A stretch of DNA of 64,000 nt from CALLMM01 sp964429855. Its GTDB lineage: Bacteria > Armatimonadota > Chthonomonadetes > Chthonomonadales > CAJBBX01. Made by a program: the position numbers and the translations under genes. The DNA lies in contig CAYSDM010000021.1 in NCBI GenBank assembly GCA_964429855.1, positions 1 to 64,000 of the forward strand, given 5' to 3'. Under the pieces are notes generated by a model. It saw nothing but the letters and a program-made list of their open reading frames with translations, was not told the DNA's origin and did not search any database. Shown here piece by piece: positions 1-8,230 of this stretch (position 1 is its first letter; each line of letters starts with the position of its first letter).

Positions 1-230
1 TGGTTCTGGCGCGGCGCAAGCGATCCTGACCCTCTTTGCTACTCTCGCTTCCCTGTGGGCTGGCACCGGACGGCTCACAGGGAAACCTCTTTCAACCCCT
101 GTCTCAATCGGTTGCCAGTACACAGAGGGCTTCGGTCGCTCACGCTCCCTCGCAATCTCGCTTCCGCCCCCTCGTCATCGCTTCTGGAGAGCGCCGTTCT
201 GCGTCTCATGCCGTCATGTGGGAGAGTCAT
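1..230. other. Intergenic DNA at the window edge, no gene seen
   Basis: Overlapping short reading frames occur here on the plus strand, but none has a ribosome binding site, a recognisable motif or codon use like the surrounding genes. I see no support for a gene. The left neighbour is outside the window. Confidence 0.4.
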
Positions 231-258
231 AAAAAGAGCGATAGGGGACCCTATCGCT
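231..258 (-). terminator. Rho-independent terminator of tRNA-Lys
   Basis: A 9-10 bp inverted repeat (AGCGATAGGG at 237-246, complement at 249-258) is followed on the minus strand by a run of five T (231-235). It lies 15 bases past the 3' end of tRNA-Lys. Confidence 0.8.
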
Positions 259-272
259 GTGAAAGAGGAGTA

Positions 273-345
<73 letters not shown>

Positions 346-359
346 ATCTGCGGAAAGAT

Positions 360-388
360 AGTATACCTTCATTCCGGCAAATTGACAA
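360..388 (-). promoter_or_regulatory. Sigma70-type promoter of tRNA-Lys
   Basis: On the minus strand a -35 box TTGTCA (383-388) and a -10 box TATACT (360-365) are separated by 17 bp. The expected start site is about 8 bases before the mature tRNA 5' end. Confidence 0.75.
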
Positions 389-420
389 GGTCTTGCTCGC
401 GGGTTTTCGGCGCAAGCGCC

Positions 421-1473
421 CTATCTGGGGATAAAGTAGAAGGCGAAGGCGAGGATCAGGTAGACCGCCAGAAGCTGCGCGCCCTCCAGCCAGTTGCACT
501 GCCCATCGCGGGCGATAAAGGCGGCGATCAGCGCAGAGAAACCGACCGCGATCAGCTCGAAGTCGTTGAAGACGAAACCCATCGGGTGACCGAGCGGAAT
601 GCTCAGAAAGACCAGCAGCGGGGCAACAAACAGCGCGATCTGCGTGGAGGAGCTGACGCAGATGTTCAGCGAGATGTCCATCTTATTTTTGATGGCGAAG
701 ACTACCGCCGAAGCGTGTTCTGCCGCGTTGCCGATGATCGGCAGGACGATCACCCCCACGAACAGTTCGCTCATTCCCAGCGTCGCCACCGCCGGTTCGA
801 TACTGTGAACCAGTATTTCGCTCTCCCAGGCGACAAACGCCGTCGCCACCCCCAGCACCAGATAGGCGGTCGCCCGGCTCCAGTGCGGGGGCTGATGATC
901 CTCCTCCGCGCTTTTGAACATATCCTGATGCGTTTTCAGCGAGAACCAGAGGCTTGCCATGTAGAGGAGAATCAGCAGACCGGAGACCCACAGGCTGAGG
1001 TTTAAGACATCGCCCCCGTTGGATGGGCGCGGCATCAGATGCACGAAGAGAGAGGGCGTATACATGGCGATCACCGCCAGGATCATCATGACGGTGTGCA
1101 TCCCGGCGACATCCTCGTTGAACTTCTGAATCTTGAACTTCAATCCGCCCAGAAAGACCGACAGCCCCAGCACCAGCAGGATATTGCCGATAATCGAGCC
1201 GGTGAGGGAGGCGAGCACCAGTTCCAGTTTTCCGGCGCGTACCGCGATCAGGGTGATAATCAACTCCGCCGCATTGCCGAAGGTGGCGTTGAGCAGTCCG
1301 CCGACGGCGGAACCGAACCGTTTAGCCAGCTCCTCGGTCGCTATCCCCATAAATCCGGCGAGCGGGACGATGGCGAGGGCGGAGGTGATAAAGACCCAGA
1401 CCGGGTTCATATGCAGAAGACTGAGAACAATGCTCAGGGGTACAAACGCCAGCAGGGGGACAAGCCATTTCAT
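421..1473 (-). CDS. cax: Calcium/proton antiporter (CaCA family, Cax type)
   Basis: This 350-residue inner-membrane protein should exchange cytoplasmic Ca2+ for H+. It has about eleven hydrophobic segments. Two inverted alpha-repeats carry the family signature: GNAAE near residues 66-70 and GNAAEHA near 248-254, whose glutamates bind the cation. An acidic linker (about residues 188-193) separates the two halves, as in Cax proteins. Length matches bacterial Cax (about 350). The gene is read toward tRNA-Lys. The upstream hairpin at 1510-1534 belongs to the preceding gene, so cax probably has its own promoter between the two. The family call is firm; the exact cation preference is inferred. Confidence 0.93.
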   Translation of the reverse strand: MKWLVPLLAFVPLSIVLSLLHMNPVWVFITSALAIVPLAGFMGIATEELAKRFGSAVGGLLNATFGNAAELIITLIAVRAGKLELVLASLTGSIIGNILLVLGLSVFLGGLKFKIQKFNEDVAGMHTVMMILAVIAMYTPSLFVHLMPRPSNGGDVLNLSLWVSGLLILLYMASLWFSLKTHQDMFKSAEEDHQPPHWSRATAYLVLGVATAFVAWESEILVHSIEPAVATLGMSELFVGVIVLPIIGNAAEHASAVVFAIKNKMDISLNICVSSSTQIALFVAPLLVFLSIPLGHPMGFVFNDFELIAVGFSALIAAFIARDGQCNWLEGAQLLAVYLILAFAFYFIPR

Positions 1474-1509
1474 CGGCGCCTCAACCGTTCTATTGGCAGG
1501 AAAGAGAAC

Positions 1510-1534
1510 AAGCCCCCGGAAGTCCCGGGGGCTT
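1510..1534. terminator. Terminator-like hairpin between OMP-like gene and cax
   Basis: A perfect 10 bp stem (1510-1519 with 1525-1534) and a 5-base loop, followed by TTTT on the plus strand and a looser T-rich stretch on the minus strand. On the minus strand it would end transcription of the gene at 1679-2242. Confidence 0.65.
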
Positions 1535-1678
1535 TTACAGGCTTGAGGGCATGGCGCGGCATCTCTACCGGTCCGCGACAGCTCAGAAGGATTGATCGTC
1601 TACTCTCGGATATCCAGCCTTTTGCGCCGTCCTATCCTTAGTTCCGGTTCAGCGCGGTCGGGCTGGCAGTTGCCCGGA

Positions 1679-2242
1679 CTACAGGCGATAACCGAAGTAG
1701 AGACGCATTCCTTCCGGCGTGCCGATGACGCTTCCGTGCTTGCCAAACCACTCGTATCGGCCCTCGAGGTACATCTTCTCGTTCAGGTTCACGCCCAGGA
1801 TAAGACCCGCGCCGATCCGGGTGATCGTCGGCTGCTTCACCGCCGTTCCGGTTGTGCCGAAGGTCGCTGCGGTGATGCAGAATCCGGCGAACGGTCGAAC
1901 GCCATTCGCCTGATCGAAGGTGTAGACCTGATTGATGGCGACCGGGATATTGCGGAATACGCCGGTCTTGCGCTCGGAGTAGTGGAAGTCCACGGAGAGG
2001 CTGGTGCTCCAGTTCTCGCCCGTGAACGCCTTCGGAATGAAGGGCACTTCGTACTGAAGTCCGCCGCCGAACGCAGCGTAGTCGGTAATGTCGCGGATAC
2101 CGTCGCGCTGCGGGCGGAAGAACCCGAGGCGCAGGCTCAAACCCTTCAGCGGGTCCGCCTGAACGCTGCTCGGCATTCCGAACAGCGCCACCGCAACCAA
2201 TACGAGCGCGGCTCGCCAGAGGCTTGCCTTGAGCACGCTCAT
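1679..2242 (-). CDS. Secreted outer-membrane beta-barrel-like protein
   Basis: A protein of 187 residues. The start at 2242 is preferred over upstream codons because AAAGGAGC sits 7 bases before it and a signal peptide follows at once (hydrophobic LVLVAVALFGM, then SSVQA-D as a likely cleavage site near residue 28). The mature part alternates polar and hydrophobic residues in strand-sized blocks, has many aromatic and glycine residues, and ends in LYFGYRL. A terminal aromatic strand of this kind is typical of small outer-membrane barrels (OmpW/OmpA-like). No specific family is recognised. The role, porin or structural, is unknown. Confidence 0.7.
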   Translation of the reverse strand: MSVLKASLWRAALVLVAVALFGMPSSVQADPLKGLSLRLGFFRPQRDGIRDITDYAAFGGGLQYEVPFIPKAFTGENWSTSLSVDFHYSERKTGVFRNIPVAINQVYTFDQANGVRPFAGFCITAATFGTTGTAVKQPTITRIGAGLILGVNLNEKMYLEGRYEWFGKHGSVIGTPEGMRLYFGYRL

Positions 2243-2476
2243 TGTTGTTGCTCCTTTCTCAGAGTTGACTCTCAATGGTGCGTCTCGCTCTGTGTCTGAC
2301 GATTTGACGACAAAAGATCGCACACGGGCTGCCGGTAATCGCTGAACAGGGACAGCAAACCCCTTGACAGCCAGAAACGTAAAAGATGGACTGAGGAGCA
2401 GATTACCACCTCTTACATAACTATTCTTGCACATTCAGCGGTTTTCCTGTACCCTCCCGGAAAAAATGCCGGGATT

Positions 2477-2692
2477 TTACCGCGCAGGACAGGAATGAGA
2501 GCCTGAAATGAGGTTTGCCGGAGCTTCATTGCTCCGATCCGCCCAGATCATCGTCGGACTGGCATACTTGCGCGCTCTGACCGCCATCCACCACGCCTCC
2601 TCTCGCAGTATCTCCTCCACCACATACGCCAGTAGTTCGGGATGGGTCATCGTCCAGCGCGCTGTCTCCTGTCCTGACGATAGCACGATCAT
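2477..2692 (-). CDS. Small hypothetical protein (71 aa)
   Basis: A possible small gene. GAGGAGAG lies about 6 bases before the ATG at 2692. The centre (EEILREEAWWMAVRARKYA) should form an amphipathic helix. No family is recognised, there is no signal peptide, and an overlapping frame on the other strand is of similar length. It lies between two minus-strand genes and could follow the MFS gene in one transcript. Coding status is uncertain. Confidence 0.35.
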   Translation of the reverse strand: MIVLSSGQETARWTMTHPELLAYVVEEILREEAWWMAVRARKYASPTMIWADRSNEAPANLISGSHSCPAR

Positions 2693-2773
2693 CTCTTCGC
2701 TCTCCTCACGGGAATGCTTCCCTCGATGAAGAACGGGCGCGACGATCTTCCGTGACAGATTCTCCGTCGCTTC

Positions 2774-4003
2774 TCACGCCTGCGGCGTCGCCCCGGTCTC
2801 TTCCTGCGGTGCGGGAGGATGAAGGCGCAGCGAGGCAAGCAGCCCCAGCAGCAGCGCAAAGCCCGCCGTCCAGAAAGGAGCGCGCAGACCGAACTGCGTT
2901 AGCGCAGAGCCGGACAATGGTCCCAGAAACCAGGATATCTGCTGCGGTAGCAGGCTGAGAGTCAGGATCGTGGAACGACGGTCACGCGGCGCATACAGCG
3001 CCAGCAGCACCATCGCCAGCGCTCCGATGCCTCCCATACACATCCCCTGCGCGGCGCGCCAGACTCCCACCTGCCAGACCTCGACGGAGAGCGCCAGTCC
3101 GAACATGGTGATCGCGACCGCCAGCGCGCACAGGCGCAGCGTCGGCAGATGCCCGAAACGGTCTCCGATACGCCCCCAGAACGGCGTGGAGACCGCCATC
3201 GTGATCCCCGCTGCCGTCAGTACCATCCCGATGGTTGGCGCAAGCCCCGACGCCGGCCCAGCGTAGAGCGTCTCCACCAGAATCGGCGTGTAGGGCATCG
3301 TCATGCTGATCCCAAACGCCAAAAGGAATAGCACGGTGAACAGAGACAGCACCGCGGGCGTCCCGATGATCGCCCGCAACGATTCGCGCACGCCTGCCAG
3401 CGCGCTCTGCTCCCGAACCGGCGGACGCGCCTCCTCGCGCAGAAAGAGCGCCAGCGCCAGGGCGATCAACGCCGTCAGAAGCGCGTCTACCAGCAGCAGC
3501 GTCCGAATCCCGGCTATCTCCACCATTAAGCCGCCCAGATAGGGACCCACGGCCATTCCGACCGGCGATCCCGCGCTGATGATCGCGACCGCCAGCCCCA
3601 GCTTCTCGCGGGGCGTGATCTCCGCCTGCACCGCCATCATTACGCCGGTATTGCCCAGCACCAGCCCGCTGAGAAACCGCGCAAACGCCAGCATCCAGAC
3701 GCTGGGACTGACTGCCGCCAGCCCGAACATCAGCGCGCCAAACACGCTGCTGCGAATGATGATTAACTTGCGTCCATAGCGATCCGACCAGACGCCCCAG
3801 AACGGCAGCAATGGCAGGCCGATGATAAAGCCCAGCGAGGAGAGAATGCCCGTCCACGCAGGAATAGCGTCGGGCGCAACTCTCAGTTCTTTCAGAAAGA
3901 GCGGGGTAAAGGCGGACAGATGACCGAAAGCGAGCGACTCGACCAGCCCGGTCAACGCAAAGAGCAGAATCGTGGTCCGCCAGTGATTGCGGTGCAGTGT
4001 CAT
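2774..4003 (-). CDS. Major facilitator superfamily efflux transporter
   Basis: A 409-residue integral membrane protein with about 12 transmembrane helices in two halves. The MFS motif A is visible in the first cytoplasmic loop (GVWSDRYGRK, residues 70-79) and a degenerate copy in the second half (WGRIGDRFGH). A motif-C-like segment, SAGSPVGMAVGPYLGG, in helix 5 points to a proton-driven exporter (drug:H+ antiporter 1 type, MdtG/TetA-like). The substrate cannot be told. A -10-like TATACT lies only about 10 bases before the ATG and no good ribosome binding site is seen, so the mRNA may be almost leaderless. Confidence 0.88.
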   Translation of the reverse strand: MTLHRNHWRTTILLFALTGLVESLAFGHLSAFTPLFLKELRVAPDAIPAWTGILSSLGFIIGLPLLPFWGVWSDRYGRKLIIIRSSVFGALMFGLAAVSPSVWMLAFARFLSGLVLGNTGVMMAVQAEITPREKLGLAVAIISAGSPVGMAVGPYLGGLMVEIAGIRTLLLVDALLTALIALALALFLREEARPPVREQSALAGVRESLRAIIGTPAVLSLFTVLFLLAFGISMTMPYTPILVETLYAGPASGLAPTIGMVLTAAGITMAVSTPFWGRIGDRFGHLPTLRLCALAVAITMFGLALSVEVWQVGVWRAAQGMCMGGIGALAMVLLALYAPRDRRSTILTLSLLPQQISWFLGPLSGSALTQFGLRAPFWTAGFALLLGLLASLRLHPPAPQEETGATPQA

Positions 4004-4035
4004 CTTACCGGCAGTATACCCGCTCTGCGGAAAAT

Positions 4036-4069
4036 CCGCCGGAAGCTCCGGGGAGGAGGCTTCCGGCGG
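4036..4069 (-). terminator. Terminator of the beta-propeller/phosphoesterase gene
   Basis: An 11 bp perfect stem (4036-4046 with 4059-4069) is followed on the minus strand by ATTTT. It lies 9 bases past the stop codon of the gene that ends at 4078. Confidence 0.75.
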
Positions 4070-4077
4070 CGGACGGG

Positions 4078-6633
4078 TTAATCGTCGTCCTGAACCGGGC
4101 GCAGGCGCAGGCTGTAGCGCAGGGCGGGCTTGGGTGTACTGCGTCCCTTGATCGCGTGCCAGAGGATGTCGTTGAGCACCTCATCGGGAACAGCGTCCGG
4201 CTCCCGGAAATTCAGTCGCGCGCTATCCTGTGCGCGATAGGCGTTCGGTTTGTTGATCTCGGCGATGATCCGCCGCTCCGGCAGAATGGCGGTATAGGGC
4301 GCATTGTTGGACGGTTTACCGGAGAAGAAGGCGAAGGGCGGCGCAACCGCGTCGTACTGGTTCATCGGCGGCAGTCCGAGCAGCAGTTCCATCGTGCGCA
4401 GCATGCTGTCGGTGTTGTAGAAGCGGCTGTCTATGGTTCCCTTCTCCACGAAGGGGCTGATGACCAGCGCGGGGGAGCGGTGCGCGTCCACATGATCGAA
4501 TCCGTTCTGCGCGTCGTCCTCCAGAATGAAGATCGCGGTCTTCTTCCAGTAGGGGCTTTTGCTGACCGCCTCCACTAACTGCCCGACCGCATAGTCGTTA
4601 TCGGCGACCATCGCGCGGGGCGAAGGAGCGTTGGGGCTGGTTCCGCTGGTGTGGTTGCGCGGCAGGCGCACCATCATAAAGCGGGGCAGATTCTTATTCT
4701 TGACAAACTGATCGAACTCTCGCTTCCACGCCGCAAAGCGGCTTGGCGCTTGAAACGCGCCGAACGTTCGCAGTTGGTTGGGAGTGGGGCAGTTATAGAT
4801 CACCCAGGCGTCGCTGTCGGCGTAGTTCATGTCGTAGAGGCGAAAGTTGAGGTCGGTGCGTCCCAGGAGCGCCTTCTTGGTCGGCGAGTTGCCGACGGCG
4901 ATTGGTTTGCCGTCCAGTCCTTTCAGTTCGTCAGCGTAGAAGCTGAGGAAGAAGCCGTAGTTGCGAAACGAGACATTGCGCTTCAGGCATAGGTCCCAGA
5001 TGTAGCCTCCTGCCGAGCGGGCGACATCCGGCAGTCCCAATAGGTCTACCGGCGTGCCGTTGTTCTGTCCTTCAAAGTCGTAGTTGCGTCCTCTGCGGCT
5101 GTAGTTGTAGGTGGTATTGCGCGAGGTGTACTCGTTGACCATGCCGGAGGTAGACCAGTTCCAGCCGTCCGCCGAGACCTCCGCGCAGACATAGAAGTTG
5201 TCCATCAGCACAAAGCGCTCCGCCAGCGCGTGCTGGTTAGGCGTCACCTCGCGGGGGAAGAGGCAGAGCGACGGATCGCCGTTTCCCTGCGGCAGATCGC
5301 CAAAGACCTGATCGTAGGTGCGGTTCTCCTTGATGATGTAGATGACATGTTCGATGCCGGGGTTGCGGAAGTTCGTGCGCCGGTCGGCAATGCGGTTGTT
5401 TTCGATGACCTGCGAGGTCTGCAGCTTCAAGCCGTCCCCGACAGGCGGCTCGATCAGGGAGACGGTTCCCTCAATGATGTTCTGAATATACTGTCCCCAG
5501 GCTCCCCCCGGACCGGCTGGCTTGTTGTTGGGGTTGCGGACGTTGATGCCTTTGGCGCTGGCGACAAACAGCCGTTTCTCCTCCGGGCAGACCGCCGACG
5601 TGGGATACCATCCGGTCGGAATGTAGCCCTCCAGCTTCTCCTCCTCCATGTCCACCACCGCAACGGCGTTCATATCGCCCATCGTTACAAAGAGCGTGCG
5701 CTCATCGGGAGAGAGCGCGAGTCCGGTCGGGGTGGCTCCCGGAACGCCCCGCAGGTCGTCCGGGCGCATCAGGATGGTACGCTCCACGCGGTCGGTGCGG
5801 GTATTGAGGATGCTGACGGTGTCGCTGCCCGCGTTGGCGACATAGAGCCGCTCCTGCGCTCGATCCAGCAGCAGCGCCATCGGGTTTTCGCCGGTGCGAA
5901 CGTTGCGGATCACCTTCGCCGCGACGGGATCTATCACGGCGACCACGCCATCGCGTTCGCTGGTGACATAGACCTTTCTATCGGCGTTGGGGCCGGCGGT
6001 CAGCGCGGCGACGGCGAGCGGAAAGCCGCCCATCTCCACCTTTGCGACGACCCGGTTCTGCGCGGTGTCAAGGATGCTGACCGTGCCGCGATGTCGGGTA
6101 TGAACGCTGGAGTCGTTATTGGCGGCGTAGAGACGGGAGCCGTCCCGACTGAGCGCGATTCCCGCCACACAGTTTTTCAGGGCGGCGTTGGGTGCGCCGG
6201 AGGGGCTGTCCAGCCGTCGTCCGGTGTCGGTCAGCTTGCCATCGGCGTCCAGCGTGTAGAGCGCGACCTTCTCTTCCGATCCCCGCGAGGCGTACAGCAG
6301 CGTCTTGCCGTCGGCGGTCGGTCCGAATGCCAGCCCGTAGTAGAGACCTTCTCGGCTGCCGGAGCGGCTGGCTCCAACCTCTATCTGCGAGACCAGCGTG
6401 CCGTCGCGCGCGCTGAGGACAGAGAGAAACTGTCGAAAGCCCGCGTTGGTTACCACGATGAACTGGCGGTCGGGGCTGAGGAGCATATTGCAGGGGTAGC
6501 TCCCGACGGCGGTATGGGTGCCGCGCGGCGTGATCGCCTTGCCGGTCACAAGCGGGAGGGGGTCCTGGGCTAAGAGGAGAGAGAAGGCGCAGAGGGTCAG
6601 CGCCGTCATCATGGCGCAAGTTCTGCGTATCAT
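4078..6633 (-). CDS. Secreted YVTN beta-propeller and phosphoesterase fusion protein
   Basis: An 851-residue two-domain protein. After a signal peptide (residues 1-22, ending SLLLA-Q), residues about 30-400 form a YVTN/YncE-type beta-propeller with repeated units such as LYVANAGSDTVSIL and VYVTSERDGVVAVI. From about residue 425 (HVIYIIKENRTYDQVFGDL) to 830 it matches the phosphoesterase family PF04185, an alkaline-phosphatase-like fold. The second metal-site region looks present (AIFILEDDAQNGFDHVDAHRSP). Such fusions are common in Acidobacteria, Planctomycetes and Armatimonadota. The substrate, a phosphodiester or phospholipid, is unknown. It is probably periplasmic or exported. Confidence 0.88.
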   Translation of the reverse strand: MIRRTCAMMTALTLCAFSLLLAQDPLPLVTGKAITPRGTHTAVGSYPCNMLLSPDRQFIVVTNAGFRQFLSVLSARDGTLVSQIEVGASRSGSREGLYYGLAFGPTADGKTLLYASRGSEEKVALYTLDADGKLTDTGRRLDSPSGAPNAALKNCVAGIALSRDGSRLYAANNDSSVHTRHRGTVSILDTAQNRVVAKVEMGGFPLAVAALTAGPNADRKVYVTSERDGVVAVIDPVAAKVIRNVRTGENPMALLLDRAQERLYVANAGSDTVSILNTRTDRVERTILMRPDDLRGVPGATPTGLALSPDERTLFVTMGDMNAVAVVDMEEEKLEGYIPTGWYPTSAVCPEEKRLFVASAKGINVRNPNNKPAGPGGAWGQYIQNIIEGTVSLIEPPVGDGLKLQTSQVIENNRIADRRTNFRNPGIEHVIYIIKENRTYDQVFGDLPQGNGDPSLCLFPREVTPNQHALAERFVLMDNFYVCAEVSADGWNWSTSGMVNEYTSRNTTYNYSRRGRNYDFEGQNNGTPVDLLGLPDVARSAGGYIWDLCLKRNVSFRNYGFFLSFYADELKGLDGKPIAVGNSPTKKALLGRTDLNFRLYDMNYADSDAWVIYNCPTPNQLRTFGAFQAPSRFAAWKREFDQFVKNKNLPRFMMVRLPRNHTSGTSPNAPSPRAMVADNDYAVGQLVEAVSKSPYWKKTAIFILEDDAQNGFDHVDAHRSPALVISPFVEKGTIDSRFYNTDSMLRTMELLLGLPPMNQYDAVAPPFAFFSGKPSNNAPYTAILPERRIIAEINKPNAYRAQDSARLNFREPDAVPDEVLNDILWHAIKGRSTPKPALRYSLRLRPVQDDD

Positions 6634-6727
6634 GCGGATATCCTTTCCTGGGTCGCCGCTGCGGGGCGCCGGCGTCCGTCGTCCTCCGCGCAGCGGAGTG
6701 GAATTTCAGTTCATCAGGGGGGAGGCT

Positions 6728-7018
6728 TCAGAAACGCAGTTCTATCCACGAATCTTCTATTTTTGCGGAGGCATTCGGAGCCTTCTGCCGTCGTATCTCT
6801 TCTACAACGCGCTCCAGAATCTCCTGCCGGCGCCCTTTCAGCCAGCTTTTTCGCGGTTGGTCGGACAACGCCTCCCACTGCTCCACAGTAGGAATGAAGA
6901 TGTCCACGCCGGCGGTCGAAAACTCCCAGTCGAACACCAGGCGCTTCCCTCTGCCCTCGCGGTAGGAGATCGTTCCTCCTCGGCCCGCCTGCTCAATCTC
7001 TACCTGGAAATCCAGCAT
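6728..7018 (-). CDS. Hypothetical protein overlapping the end of argF
   Basis: A 96-residue protein whose start overlaps the last 26 bases of argF in another frame, so translation is probably coupled to argF. It is rich in charged and aromatic residues. The N-terminal half looks like beta strands (RLVFDWEFSTAGVDIFIPT), then comes a helix with KGRRQEILERVVEEIRRQ. No signal peptide, membrane segment or family is recognised. The link with arginine synthesis is only positional. Confidence 0.6.
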   Translation of the reverse strand: MLDFQVEIEQAGRGGTISYREGRGKRLVFDWEFSTAGVDIFIPTVEQWEALSDQPRKSWLKGRRQEILERVVEEIRRQKAPNASAKIEDSWIELRF

Positions 7019-8027
7019 CTTCTATCCCCATCCCGATCAGCAGCAGCAGGATCGCCTTCTGCGCGTGCAGGCGGTTCTCCGCCTGATCGAAGACGACCGA
7101 CTGCGGTCCGTCCACGACCTCATCGGTAACCTCATCGCCCCGATGCGCGGGCAGGCAGTGCATGAAGATCGCGTCGGGGGCGGCGCGGGACATCCGCTCG
7201 GCGTTGACCTGGTAGGCGCGAAACGCCTGAATGCGGGCAAGCTGCTCATGCTCATGCCCCATACTCGTCCAGACATCGGTATAGATGACATCGGCTCCGG
7301 TAGCCGCCTCGTTATAGTCTGTCATAATCTTGAGCGAGGAGGCGTTCGGGTCGGCGTCGGGGTTCTCGCCTGCCAGTTGACGCGCCTGTCGAACGATCTC
7401 CTCCAGAGGCCAGTAGCCCTTCGGGCAGGCGACGGAGACGGAGATGCCGACCAGCGCGCAGCCGAGAAGCAGCGAGTGCAGCACATTGTTGCCGTCGCCG
7501 ATCCATGCCAGTTTCAGCCCTTCCAGTCTGCCCTTTTTCTGCTGGATCGTCAGCAGGTCCGCCAGAATCTGGCAAGGATGCTCGCGGTCGCTCAGACCGT
7601 TGATAACCGGGATACGGCAGTTATCGCGCAGTTCCACCAGCGTGCTGTGGGCATTCACCCGCGCCATGATCGCATCCACCCAGCGTTCGAGGTTGCGCGC
7701 CACATCCGGAACCGACTCCCGCGTTCCCAGACCGATCTCCGCCGGTCCAAGCGCCACCGCCGCGCCCCCAAGCTGCCGCATCCCCAGTTCAAAGGTGACC
7801 CGCGTGCGCAGGCTCGGTTTCTCAAAGATCATCGCCAGCGACCGGGGATAGGCGTAGCGCAGAGGGGTTTCCCGCTGCCTGTGCCAATCGCACATCCACT
7901 GCGCGACCTTCAGAATTCCCAGAATCTGTTCGCGGTTCAGGTCCGTCATCGAAAGCAGGCTTTTCCCGCGAAGTTTCAGAGCGTCCTGCTGCACCAGGGT
8001 CTCTACCGCTCTACTCTGCAGCTGCAT
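6993..8027 (-). CDS. argF: Ornithine carbamoyltransferase
   Basis: This cytoplasmic enzyme joins carbamoyl phosphate and ornithine to give citrulline in arginine synthesis. The 344-residue protein has the carbamoyl-phosphate motif as SLRTR (FEKPSLRTRVTFE), the HPCQ loop (REHPCQILADL), and the ornithine-binding HCLPAHRG motif near the C-terminus. The start at 8027 is chosen because GGAGGAGAG lies about 10 bases upstream; longer versions would add about 50 residues of non-conserved sequence. It is divergent from the arabinofuranosidase gene. No other arg gene is adjacent in the window. Confidence 0.95.
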   Translation of the reverse strand: MQLQSRAVETLVQQDALKLRGKSLLSMTDLNREQILGILKVAQWMCDWHRQRETPLRYAYPRSLAMIFEKPSLRTRVTFELGMRQLGGAAVALGPAEIGLGTRESVPDVARNLERWVDAIMARVNAHSTLVELRDNCRIPVINGLSDREHPCQILADLLTIQQKKGRLEGLKLAWIGDGNNVLHSLLLGCALVGISVSVACPKGYWPLEEIVRQARQLAGENPDADPNASSLKIMTDYNEAATGADVIYTDVWTSMGHEHEQLARIQAFRAYQVNAERMSRAAPDAIFMHCLPAHRGDEVTDEVVDGPQSVVFDQAENRLHAQKAILLLLIGMGIEDAGFPGRD

Positions 8028-8230
8028 AACTGAACTCTCCTCCCCCCTCAAACGGTGTCTACTGCGCCTGAGAGGAGCTATTCTCTTCGCACTGGAGACG
8101 CGATTCTCCTCCCCGTCTTCCGATACCGGGTACTGACAACGGTCTGCGGGGAGGCAGGAGCAGGAGTTTGCACCCGGAAGTATCAAACTTTACAGGTGGA
8201 GAAACTCGCGGAAAGGAGAGACGCTTTGAA

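Noticed and set aside
8100..8160. Hairpin between argF and abfA as a riboswitch
   Set aside because: Only an 8 bp stem is visible and no known riboswitch pattern is present.
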